Assembly (NCBI RefSeq): GCF_900108395.1
Contig: NZ_FNXE01000022.1
Span: 1-51,704, forward strand
Direction of reading: 5' to 3'
Origin: Paenimyroides marinum
GTDB lineage: Bacteria; Bacteroidota; Bacteroidia; Flavobacteriales; Flavobacteriaceae
DNA length: 51,704 nucleotides
Shown: positions 7,677-15,812 of the stretch, piece after piece
How the letters are laid out: each line of letters begins with the position of its first letter
Position numbering within the stretch: the first letter of the stretch is position 1
Translations under genes and position numbers: made by a program
The notes under the pieces: generated by a model
Database searches by the model: none
Seen by the model: the letters and a program-made list of their open reading frames with translations, nothing else
What the model was told of the DNA's origin: nothing

Positions 7677-8870
7677 TTGAATACGGTATTTTACATAGCA
7701 AAACGCTACGCTTTCAGTAAAAGTAAAACGAAAGCCATCAACATTATTTCTCGAATTTCAGCTATTGGAATCGTGGTAAGCAGTATGGCATTGTTTGTTG
7801 TACTGTCGGTTTTCAGCGGTTTAGAAAACTCGCTTATTTCATTTACCAATGTCATTGATCCTGATCTGGTTCTTCTTCCTTCAAAAGGAAAAATTTTGAA
7901 ATTAAGTTCTCAACAGGAAAATCAATTAAGGGATCTAAACATTTCGTATTCAAAAATTATTGAAGACCGTGTTATTTTTACTTATGGCGATAAACAAATT
8001 GTGGCTTTTGTTAAGGCTGTTGATAGTAATTATATCCATACAGTTGCTGTTACCGATCATATTGTTTACGGACAATGGTTACAGCCAAATACCAACGATG
8101 CCGTTTTGGGAAATGTTTTAGCAAACGAATTATCGGCAGGAATGTACTCTAACGATAAATTACTGGAAGTTTTAGCCATGAAACCTGGTAGTGGTTTAAT
8201 TACGATGCCAAGCGATGCGTATGTGAAATTACCTTTATATACATCCGGGATTTACAGTTTAAATAATATAGAGATAGACAACCGGTACATTTACACAGAT
8301 ATTAATGTAGGTAAAGATTTATTGTTATTTGGTCCGAGTGAATATTCAAAAATTGAATTTAAACTGGAAAACGATACATCAGAAAAATCAATTATTTCTT
8401 CTTTAAAAGATATTTTTCCTGATAGCACCATAAAAAATCGTTCGCAGTTAAACGAAGGCTTGTATAAAATGCTAAAAACAGAAAGTTTGGCAATTTATTT
8501 GATTTTTACATTAATCATCATCGTCACGCTTTTCTGTTTAACAGGTGCTTTAATTATGATTATCCTTGAGAAAAAAGAGCATTTAAAAACCTTGTATGAC
8601 CTTGGTCTTTCACAAAAAAAAATAAAAAAGATATTTTTATATCAAGGATTGATTTTATCGGTAGGTGGAATTGTTTTAGGATTGATTTTAGGAATAGCCA
8701 TTACTTTGTTACAACAACACTTTGGATTTGTAGAAGTATCAGAAGGATTTCCTTATCCTGTTGTTTTTAACTGGCAAAACGGCTTTGTTGTTGTTACAAC
8801 CATATTAATTCTAAGTATAATTGCTTCATTTATTGCCGCAAACAGAATTAAAATTTTGATGAATAAATAA
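7677..8870 (+). CDS. ABC transporter permease of the FtsX/LolC-LolE type
   Basis: A 397-residue inner-membrane permease. One membrane segment lies near residues 24-46, followed by a large periplasmic domain (about 50-265) and three C-terminal segments near 273-297, 325-346 and 370-390, the MacB/FtsX layout. LolC/E proteins extract lipoproteins for transfer to LolA; the N-terminus FYIAKRYAFSKSKTKAINIISRIS is typical of flavobacterial members. No ATPase gene is next to it, so its LolD partner must be elsewhere. The start is a TTG at 7677, since no ATG or GTG precedes the first membrane helix at a reasonable place. It is co-transcribed with rbfA. Confidence 0.88.
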   Translation: MNTVFYIAKRYAFSKSKTKAINIISRISAIGIVVSSMALFVVLSVFSGLENSLISFTNVIDPDLVLLPSKGKILKLSSQQENQLRDLNISYSKIIEDRVIFTYGDKQIVAFVKAVDSNYIHTVAVTDHIVYGQWLQPNTNDAVLGNVLANELSAGMYSNDKLLEVLAMKPGSGLITMPSDAYVKLPLYTSGIYSLNNIEIDNRYIYTDINVGKDLLLFGPSEYSKIEFKLENDTSEKSIISSLKDIFPDSTIKNRSQLNEGLYKMLKTESLAIYLIFTLIIIVTLFCLTGALIMIILEKKEHLKTLYDLGLSQKKIKKIFLYQGLILSVGGIVLGLILGIAITLLQQHFGFVEVSEGFPYPVVFNWQNGFVVVTTILILSIIASFIAANRIKILMNK

Positions 8871-8930
8871 TTTTTGTATTTTTATAGCATTATTTTAAAT
8901 TTTCAATTAATTAACCTTAAATATTTTAAG

Positions 8931-9311
8931 ATGAAAAAGCTTTTTTTCTTTATTGCAATAGCCTCTTTTTCAACAATTGGTTTCACATCGTGTTCTGAAG
9001 ACGACCCTGTGGTTGAAATACCTACACCAAACCCTAACCCTAATGTAGAACAGCAATTAGTACTTTCTTCAAATGCAACTTATGTAAAAGAAAAAGATAT
9101 ACTTTTCTCTGAATTAAATAAAGAGGTAACTTTTACAACAAAAAGTGACGGCACTACAATTACAGACGCTACTTATTATGTAGATGGTGTTGAGATTGTT
9201 GGAAACAAATATGCACATAAAACCATTGCTATTGTTAAAGTACAGGCTAAACGTGCCGGTTATTTAGATAGTAATATCTTAGAAATACAATTTGCTCAGA
9301 AACCTTATTAA
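8931..9311 (+). CDS. Putative lipoprotein, unknown function
   Basis: A 126-residue protein with a lipoprotein signal (FSTIGFTSC, Cys20) followed by acidic residues and a proline-rich linker (EIPTPNPNPN). The remainder looks like one Ig-like beta domain (Y-V-D-G-V-E-I-V-G-N, then AIVKVQAKRAGYLDSN). Acidic residues after the cysteine are common in flavobacterial surface lipoproteins. I chose the ATG at 8931 because it places the signal peptide at the N-terminus. No function can be inferred. Confidence 0.75.
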   Translation: MKKLFFFIAIASFSTIGFTSCSEDDPVVEIPTPNPNPNVEQQLVLSSNATYVKEKDILFSELNKEVTFTTKSDGTTITDATYYVDGVEIVGNKYAHKTIAIVKVQAKRAGYLDSNILEIQFAQKPY

Positions 9312-9329
9312 ATTAAACAAAATAAGAAA

Positions 9330-9368
9330 AACAAAAAAGTGAAGCTTAAACGGCTTCACTTTTTTGTT
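9330..9368. terminator. Bidirectional terminator
   Basis: AAAAAAGTGAAGC and GCTTCACTTTTTT form a strong hairpin with flanking A/T runs between two convergent genes. It overlaps the last codons of the hydroxylase gene. Confidence 0.75.
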
Positions 9369-10029
9369 TTTTATCAAACATTAATTCTTTTGATTTTTGT
9401 CGGTCTATACGGTCTTTTTTAAAATCGAACATTGTTCCAAAAACTTTATCCCAAATGGTGTTACTTACTCCAAATCCAAGGTTTTCATTGCGGTAATGGT
9501 GTAAATGGTGATTGCGCCATAAAGGTTGTAAAAATTTAAAAGGTGGTTCAATGGCGTGAATCAAGTAATGCATCGAAGCGTACATTAACCATCCTAAAAT
9601 AAATCCGGGATAAAAAGCAAAGGCGTATTTTCCTAAAATTAAATACTGCAAAGCAAACAATGCTGCGGCAATAATTAAACTGGGTACCGGTGGCATAAAC
9701 AAACGCGTTTTATCTTTGGGATAATGGTGGTGGTTTCCGTGCATAATGTATGCAAACTTTTGTAAGCTTTCTTTTTCACTTATTAAATGAAAAATATAAC
9801 GATGTGCAATATATTCAAAAAAAGTCCAGAAAAACAAAGCGAAGACCGAAACTCCTAACATTGCTAAAAAAGACATGTTATAATTTTCATATCCGTAATA
9901 GAAACAATAAATCAAAATAGGTACATGCAATCCCCAGCTAATTGCCGGATGCCCTTTTGTTAACAACTCTAAAAACGGGTTTTTAAATAACCTCGCCTGT
10001 CCTGAATTTTGTACTTTTTGTCCTTTCAT
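9346..10029 (-). CDS. Fatty acid hydroxylase / sterol desaturase family membrane protein
   Basis: A 227-residue di-iron membrane hydroxylase. The histidine clusters are HRYIFH (76-81), HGNHHH (97-102), HYLIH (154-158) and HHLHH (174-178), set among four hydrophobic segments. This family hydroxylates long acyl chains or sterols; in Bacteroidota a likely substrate is the acyl chain of sulfonolipids or related aminolipids, which is my inference. It reads toward the shared terminator and its start is 55 bp downstream of the fabH stop, so the two may be co-transcribed as a lipid unit. Confidence 0.88.
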   Translation of the reverse strand: MKGQKVQNSGQARLFKNPFLELLTKGHPAISWGLHVPILIYCFYYGYENYNMSFLAMLGVSVFALFFWTFFEYIAHRYIFHLISEKESLQKFAYIMHGNHHHYPKDKTRLFMPPVPSLIIAAALFALQYLILGKYAFAFYPGFILGWLMYASMHYLIHAIEPPFKFLQPLWRNHHLHHYRNENLGFGVSNTIWDKVFGTMFDFKKDRIDRQKSKELMFDKKQKSEAV

Positions 10030-10084
10030 TACTCACTTTTTTCGCCCTCGAATTTACTAAGAACTATTCTAAACCACAACTTTT

Positions 10085-11092
10085 TTACCAACGAATAATT
10101 GCACTTGCCCAGGTAAAACCACTTCCAAAAGCTGCAAGTACCACTAAATCATTATCTTTAATTTTACCTTTTTCCCATGCTTCGGTCAATGCGATAGGTA
10201 CCGATGCTGCTGTGGTATTCCCGTAACTTGTTATATTGTTATACACCTGATTGTCGGTTAACTGGAATTTTTGTTGGATAAATTGTGATATTCGCAAATT
10301 AGCCTGATGCGGAATTAACATATCAATATCCGAAACTTGCAAATGATTGGCTTCTAATCCTTCATTGATTACTTCTGAAAAACGAACCACCGCATTTTTA
10401 AACACAAATTGTCCGTTCATATATGGATAATACGTTTCATCGTTAGGATCGTTATCCCTTAGAATATCAGTAACCCAACGTTTCCCCATTCCCGGAGCCG
10501 TTAAAGCCAGTTCTTCAGCATGTTCTCCTTGTGAATGTAAATGAGTAGATAAAATTCCTTTTGACAAATCTTGCGTTCTGCTTAAAACAACTGCACCTGC
10601 TCCATCACCAAAAATAACCGATACACTTCTGCCTCGTGTGGTCATATCCAATCCTTTTGAATGAATTTCAGATCCCACTATTAAAACATTTTTATACATT
10701 CCGGTTTTTATAAACTGATCGGCAACCGATAAAGCATAAATAAATCCGGAACATTGATTGCGAATGTCTAATGCACCCACATTTTTAATACCCAAATCTT
10801 TTTGAAGGGTTACTCCCGGACCCGGAAAATAATAATCAGGACTCAAGGTAGCAAAAACAATAAAATCAATATCGTTTTTATCAATTCCGGCACGCTCAAT
10901 GGCTATTTTTGAAGCTTTTAATGCCATACCCGAAGTGGTGTCTTCTGGTAAAATCACATGCCTGCGTTCTTTTATACCCGTCCGTTCCTGAATCCATTCG
11001 TCATTGGTATCCATCCGTTTAGACAAATCGTTATTGGTCACAATATTTTCAGGAACATAGAACCCCAATCCTGTTATTTTAGAATGATACAT
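10085..11092 (-). CDS. fabH: Beta-ketoacyl-ACP synthase III
   Basis: A 335-residue FabH, condensing a short acyl-CoA with malonyl-ACP to start fatty-acid synthesis. The catalytic triad is visible: Cys114 (NQCSGFIYA), His262 (IPHQAN) and Asn292 (SYGNTTAAS). Length and motif order fit. It is divergent from the S9 peptidase. Flavobacteria often carry more than one FabH, so whether this is the housekeeping copy or one serving branched primers or resorcinol lipids cannot be told. Confidence 0.93.
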   Translation of the reverse strand: MYHSKITGLGFYVPENIVTNNDLSKRMDTNDEWIQERTGIKERRHVILPEDTTSGMALKASKIAIERAGIDKNDIDFIVFATLSPDYYFPGPGVTLQKDLGIKNVGALDIRNQCSGFIYALSVADQFIKTGMYKNVLIVGSEIHSKGLDMTTRGRSVSVIFGDGAGAVVLSRTQDLSKGILSTHLHSQGEHAEELALTAPGMGKRWVTDILRDNDPNDETYYPYMNGQFVFKNAVVRFSEVINEGLEANHLQVSDIDMLIPHQANLRISQFIQQKFQLTDNQVYNNITSYGNTTAASVPIALTEAWEKGKIKDNDLVVLAAFGSGFTWASAIIRW

Positions 11093-11173
11093 AATTTCTT
11101 ACCTTAGAGATGAAAGCTAATGTACTTAATTTTTTGAAAAGATGAACGATATAAGTGCTATCTTTAAAATACT

Positions 11174-11181
11174 TATTTTTG
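11174..11181 (+). promoter_or_regulatory. -7 promoter element for the S9 peptidase gene
   Basis: TATTTTTG matches TAnnTTTG and lies 15 nt before the ATG at 11197; no convincing -33 partner. Confidence 0.45.
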
Positions 11182-11196
11182 TACAAATTAATCAAA

Positions 11197-13614
11197 ATGA
11201 AAAGATTTAAACAAACACTATTAGCATTATTATTAGCCACAGCGCCTATGATTGCACAAGAGAACATTACCTATCAAAAACCATCGCACGAAATTTTACA
11301 ATTGGCAGATTACGAACGTGCACCTTCTGTTTCAATGAGCAGTAATAAAGAATGGATGGTTTTATCGTACCGCAACACCTATAAAAGTTTAGATGAATTA
11401 AATCAGGACGAATTGCGTTTAGGTGGTTTGCGAATTAATCCAAATACCAATATATCCAGTACGGCATCGTTTATTAATACTATCAAAATAAAAAAAGTTT
11501 CAGATCAAGCAGAAACTAATGTAAAAGGGTTGCCTGCCAATGCCTTAATCAGTAATTTAATTTGGGCACCAAACGAAACCATGCTGGCTTTTACAAATAC
11601 TACAGCTACCGGAAACGAGTTATGGATTTTAGATTTGAAAACGGCAACAGCAAAGAAACTGACCGACGCTGTTTTAAATGCCAATTTAGGAAATCCGATT
11701 ACATGGTACAAAAACAGCGATAAATTATTAATTAAAGTGATTCCTGCCGATCGAAAAGCATTGATTAATGCAGAAAAGGCAATTCCAACCGGACCCATTG
11801 TTTCCACAGCCGAGGAAGGCGTAATTTCGCAGAACAGAACGTATCAGGATTTATTGAAAAACAAAACCGATGAAGCCAATTTTGAAACCATTGTAACTTC
11901 TGAATTATATACGATTGACTTAAACGGAAATAAAAAACTGTTTAAAAATGCCGATTTGTATGCCGGAGAAACTTTTTCGCCCGATGGAACTTACATTTTA
12001 CTTACCACCATTCAAAAACCGTTTTCATATTTGGTTCCGTTAAATCGTTTTCCTATGAAAACCATAGCTTATACCGCAGAAGGAACCGAAGTAAAACTGG
12101 TAAACAATGTACCGTTAAGTGAAGTAATGCCTAAAGGTTTTATGGCAGTTCGCACCGGGAAACGCAGTATGACTTGGCGGGCAGATAAACCTGCAACCTT
12201 GTTTTTTGTAGAAGCTTTAGATGAAGGCGATCCGGCAAAAGCAGTTGAATTTCGCGATGCCTTATACACTTGGGAAGCTCCGTTTAACAATCAACCCGAA
12301 TTACTGACGAAAACTCCACAACGTTACGGAGGAATTTTGTGGGGAGATGATCAAACGGCGATTGTTTACGACCAGTGGTACGATACCCGAAATATTAAAA
12401 CCTACTTGTTTAATCCTTCTAAAAAATCAGTATTAACAACCATTTGGGATAGAAATTATCAGGATATTTACAGCGATCCCGGCGATTTTCAAACAAAAAA
12501 GAATGAATTTGGCAGATATACCCTGCAAAAAGAAAATAACAAACTGTATTTAATTGGCGAAGGGCATACAAAAGAAGGACAGTTTCCTTTTATCGATGAA
12601 TTTGATCTGGAATCTTTAAAAACCAAACGTTTGTATCAATCAGATGCTACTGATCGTATGGAATCGATCACCGAAATTATTGATGCAAAAAAAGGAGAAA
12701 TTTTAGTGAATATTCAGTCTAAAACCGATTATCCAAATTATTTCTTCAGAAACATAAAAAACAAAAAAGGATTAAAACAAATCACTTTCAATCAAAATCC
12801 GTTCGCAAGTATTAAAAATGTGCACAAAGAAGTGATTAAATACAAACGAAAAGACGGCGTGGAATTATCGGGCACTTTATATTTACCTGCGAATTACAAC
12901 CGCAAAAACCCCACCGAAAAATTACCGTTATTGATCTGGGCATATCCTGCAGAATATAAAGACAAGAACAGTGCAGGGCAATCATCAGCCAATCCAAACG
13001 AATTTACATTTCCTTATTACGGATCATTTGTTTACTGGGCTGCCAAAGGTTATGCTGTTTTAGACGATGCGGCTTTCCCGATTATTGGCGAAGGCACTCA
13101 GGAACCTAACGACACTTTTATAGAACAATTGGTAATGAACGCCGAGGCAGCTATTGATGCGGTGGATCAATTAGGATATATCGACAGAACTCGTGTGGGT
13201 GTTGGCGGACATTCATACGGAGCATTTATGACAGCAAATTTATTGTCACACTCTAACTTGTTTGCTTGCGGAGTGGCTCGTTCAGGAGCTTACAACCGTA
13301 CCTTAACTCCGTTTGGTTTTCAAAGTGAACAGCGAAATTATTGGGAAGTTCCCAATGTTTACAATGCCATGTCGCCTTTTATGAATGCCGAAAAAATGAA
13401 AACACCTATGTTATTAGTCCACGGAGAAGCTGATAATAACCCAGGAACCTTTACTTTACAAACCGAACGCTATTTTCAGGCTCTAAAAGGTTTAGGCGCA
13501 CCGGTGCGTATGGTAATTTTACCTAAAGAAAGCCACAGCTATGTTGCTAAAGAAAATATTCTGCACTTACTTTGGGAACAAGAGCAGTTTTTAGATAAGT
13601 ATTTGAAGAAGTAA
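11197..13614 (+). CDS. Exported S9-family serine peptidase (prolyl oligopeptidase clan)
   Basis: An 805-residue peptidase with a signal peptide (LLALLLATAPMIAQ). An N-terminal beta-propeller of about 560 residues precedes an alpha/beta-hydrolase domain with Ser673 in GGHSYGAF, Asp746 in HGEADNN and His780 in ESHSY. The hydrolase sequence (RSGAYNRTLTPFGFQSE) resembles the glutamyl-endopeptidase subgroup S9D more than dipeptidyl peptidase IV; this is my reading. It probably acts in the periplasm on short peptides. The ATG at 11197 was chosen because it starts the signal peptide; the longer frame from 11155 overlaps the promoter. Confidence 0.88.
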   Translation: MKRFKQTLLALLLATAPMIAQENITYQKPSHEILQLADYERAPSVSMSSNKEWMVLSYRNTYKSLDELNQDELRLGGLRINPNTNISSTASFINTIKIKKVSDQAETNVKGLPANALISNLIWAPNETMLAFTNTTATGNELWILDLKTATAKKLTDAVLNANLGNPITWYKNSDKLLIKVIPADRKALINAEKAIPTGPIVSTAEEGVISQNRTYQDLLKNKTDEANFETIVTSELYTIDLNGNKKLFKNADLYAGETFSPDGTYILLTTIQKPFSYLVPLNRFPMKTIAYTAEGTEVKLVNNVPLSEVMPKGFMAVRTGKRSMTWRADKPATLFFVEALDEGDPAKAVEFRDALYTWEAPFNNQPELLTKTPQRYGGILWGDDQTAIVYDQWYDTRNIKTYLFNPSKKSVLTTIWDRNYQDIYSDPGDFQTKKNEFGRYTLQKENNKLYLIGEGHTKEGQFPFIDEFDLESLKTKRLYQSDATDRMESITEIIDAKKGEILVNIQSKTDYPNYFFRNIKNKKGLKQITFNQNPFASIKNVHKEVIKYKRKDGVELSGTLYLPANYNRKNPTEKLPLLIWAYPAEYKDKNSAGQSSANPNEFTFPYYGSFVYWAAKGYAVLDDAAFPIIGEGTQEPNDTFIEQLVMNAEAAIDAVDQLGYIDRTRVGVGGHSYGAFMTANLLSHSNLFACGVARSGAYNRTLTPFGFQSEQRNYWEVPNVYNAMSPFMNAEKMKTPMLLVHGEADNNPGTFTLQTERYFQALKGLGAPVRMVILPKESHSYVAKENILHLLWEQEQFLDKYLKK

Positions 13615-13618
13615 GAAT

Positions 13619-13660
13619 CAATAAAAAAGCATCTCAATAGAGATGCTTTTATTTTTTTGT
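13619..13660. terminator. Bidirectional terminator
   Basis: AAAAGCATCTC and GAGATGCTTTT form a stem with flanking A/T runs between the S9 peptidase and the convergent rpmA gene. Confidence 0.75.
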
Positions 13661-13669
13661 CTAAGAAGA

Positions 13670-13930
13670 TTAAGCTTCAAAAGGAATTACAGAAACAAAA
13701 GATTTGTTATCTCTCTTTTTTGTAAACTGTACAACTCCGTCAACTTTAGCGTGTAACGTATGGTCTTTCCCCATATAAACGTTTTCGCCCGGGTTATGTT
13801 TTGAACCTCTTTGTCTTACAATGATGTTACCGGCAATAGCTGCCTGTCCACCATAAATCTTAACGCCTAAACGTTTCGATTCTGATTCTCTACCGTTCTT
13901 AGAACTACCGACACCTTTCTTGTGAGCCAT
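13670..13930 (-). CDS. rpmA: 50S ribosomal protein L27
   Basis: An 86-residue L27 with the N-terminal [14 protein letters not shown] signature and the GNIIVRQRG and [15 protein letters not shown] blocks. L27 reaches towards the peptidyl-transferase centre. The N-terminus begins directly with the mature sequence, so no cleaved extension of the Firmicutes type is present. It follows rplU by 41 bp in the usual rplU-rpmA operon. Confidence 0.98.
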   Translation of the reverse strand: MAHKKGVGSSKNGRESESKRLGVKIYGGQAAIAGNIIVRQRGSKHNPGENVYMGKDHTLHAKVDGVVQFTKKRDNKSFVSVIPFEA

Positions 13931-13971
13931 GATGTTTGGGTTTTAAATTGTTAATACTTTTTGGTTACAGA

Positions 13972-14283
13972 TTAAATGTTGATTCCTTCGATAACGATTT
14001 GAGTCAACGCTTGTCTATGACCATTTTTCTTTTTGTATCCTTTTCTTCTTTTCTTTTTGAAAACGATAACTTTATCACCTTGAAGGTGCTTTAAAACTTT
14101 CGCTCCTACTGAAGCTCCTGTTATAGCTGGGGCGCCTAAAGTAATTGCTCCGTCGTTGTCAACTAAAAGAACTTTGTCAAAAGTAACATTTGCTCCTTCT
14201 TCTGTTGCCAAACGGTGAACATACACTTTTTGGTCTTTGCTAACTTTGAATTGTTGCCCTGCTATCTCTACGATTGCGTACAT
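13972..14283 (-). CDS. rplU: 50S ribosomal protein L21
   Basis: A 103-residue L21 with MYAIVEIAGQQFKV at the N-terminus and the C-terminal KKRRKGYKKKNGHRQ rRNA-binding stretch. It is the first gene of the rplU-rpmA operon and is preceded by a near-perfect promoter. Confidence 0.98.
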   Translation of the reverse strand: MYAIVEIAGQQFKVSKDQKVYVHRLATEEGANVTFDKVLLVDNDGAITLGAPAITGASVGAKVLKHLQGDKVIVFKKKRRKGYKKKNGHRQALTQIVIEGINI

Positions 14284-14313
14284 AACAATAAATTAAAATT
14301 ATTTTTAAGACTG

Positions 14314-14343
14314 CAAATATACAAAAAATATCTAAAAACCAAA
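14314..14343 (-). promoter_or_regulatory. rplU-rpmA promoter
   Basis: Minus strand: TTTG at 14343-14340, an 18-nt spacer and TATATTTG at 14321-14314, 31 nt before the rplU start codon. Confidence 0.75.
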
Positions 14344-14473
14344 CGTAAGTTGTTCGTTTATACAAAATTAATCGTTTTGAAAAAATATTTCAAAAAAAGA
14401 AGAATATAAATGTAACAAAATCACGAAATTGCACACTAATTACAATAATATCAAATTAATTTAAATCGAAGTT

Positions 14474-15799
14474 ATGAGAAAATCTTTAACAGCTTTAGCA
14501 TCTGCGCTTTTAATTAGTAGCGTAGCAGTTGCTCAGAAAGTTGAATTTGAAGAGTATACACTTGACAATGGTTTACATGTGGTTTTACACCAAGATAAAT
14601 CAGCGCCTGTTGTAGTTACTTCAGTTATGTACCACGTGGGTGCAAAAGATGAAAACCCTGAACGTACAGGTTTTGCGCACTTTTTTGAACACCTTTTATT
14701 TGAAGGTACCGAAAATATTGCTCGCGGAGAATGGTTTAAACTGGTAACGTCAAACGGAGGGCATAACAACGCCAACACGTCTGATGACCGTACGTATTAC
14801 TACGAAGTATTTCCATCAAACAATTTAGAATTAGCCATTTGGATGGAATCTGACCGTTTGTTGCAACCGGTAATCAATCAAATTGGTGTTGATACACAAA
14901 ATGAAGTGGTTAAAGAAGAAAAACGTTTGCGTGTTGATAACAGTCCGTACGGAAACTGGATCACTGAAGTTAAGAAAAACTTGTTTAAAAAACACCCTTA
15001 CCGTTGGGCACCAATTGGTTCTATGGATCATTTAGATGCTGCAACTTTAGAGGAATTCCGTGCATTCAATAAAAAATTCTATGTACCAAACAATGCTGTT
15101 TTAGTAATTGCCGGTGATATTGAATTTAACCAAACTAAAGAATTGGTTGAAAAATATTTTGGTGTAATTAAACGCGGAGCCGATGTGCCAAAAGTAAACA
15201 TTCAGGAAGACGCAATTACCCAACCAATTATCGCAACAGCCGAAGATCCAAACATTCAGATACCAATGTACATCACCGCTTATAGAACACCTTCTATGAA
15301 AACACGTGATGCAAGAGTATTGGATATGATTTCTTCTTATTTATCTGGCGGAAAATCATCGCCAATGTATAAAAAGATAGTTGACGAGAAAAAAATGGCG
15401 TTGCAATTATTCGCTTTCAATTATGCACAGGAAGATTACGGTATGTACCTAATCGCCGGATTGCCAATGGGCGATACCACTCGTGAAGCATTGCAAAGCG
15501 AAATCGATGCTGAAATTACGAAATTACAAACCGAATTGATTTCAGAAAGAGATTACCAAAAATTACAAAACGATTTTGAAAACCGTTATGTAAACGGAAA
15601 TTCAAACCTTGAATCATTAGCTGAAAATTTAGCAACTAACTATTTATTGTATGGCGATATTAATTTAATTAACGAAGAAATTAATATTTATCGCTCTATT
15701 ACGAGAGAAGAAATTCGCGATGTTGCTAAAAAATACTTAAACAGCAATTCTCGTTTATTATTAGATTATGTACCTGCAAAAGATGAATCGGCTAAATAA
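14474..15799 (+). CDS. M16-family zinc peptidase, catalytic-type subunit
   Basis: A 441-residue exported member of the pitrilysin family with signal peptide LASALLISSVAVAQ. The inverted zinc site HFFEH is at residues 69-73 and the downstream glutamates at about 144-149 (NEVVKEEK) supply the third ligand. The C-terminal half keeps the M16 fold but lacks the usual R...Y substrate-binding pair. Such proteins work as heterodimers with a partner that has lost the zinc site but keeps R/Y, which is just what the next gene encodes 13 bp downstream. It is probably periplasmic. Confidence 0.9.
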   Translation: MRKSLTALASALLISSVAVAQKVEFEEYTLDNGLHVVLHQDKSAPVVVTSVMYHVGAKDENPERTGFAHFFEHLLFEGTENIARGEWFKLVTSNGGHNNANTSDDRTYYYEVFPSNNLELAIWMESDRLLQPVINQIGVDTQNEVVKEEKRLRVDNSPYGNWITEVKKNLFKKHPYRWAPIGSMDHLDAATLEEFRAFNKKFYVPNNAVLVIAGDIEFNQTKELVEKYFGVIKRGADVPKVNIQEDAITQPIIATAEDPNIQIPMYITAYRTPSMKTRDARVLDMISSYLSGGKSSPMYKKIVDEKKMALQLFAFNYAQEDYGMYLIAGLPMGDTTREALQSEIDAEITKLQTELISERDYQKLQNDFENRYVNGNSNLESLAENLATNYLLYGDINLINEEINIYRSITREEIRDVAKKYLNSNSRLLLDYVPAKDESAK

Positions 15800-15812
15800 G
15801 ACAGTAAACAAA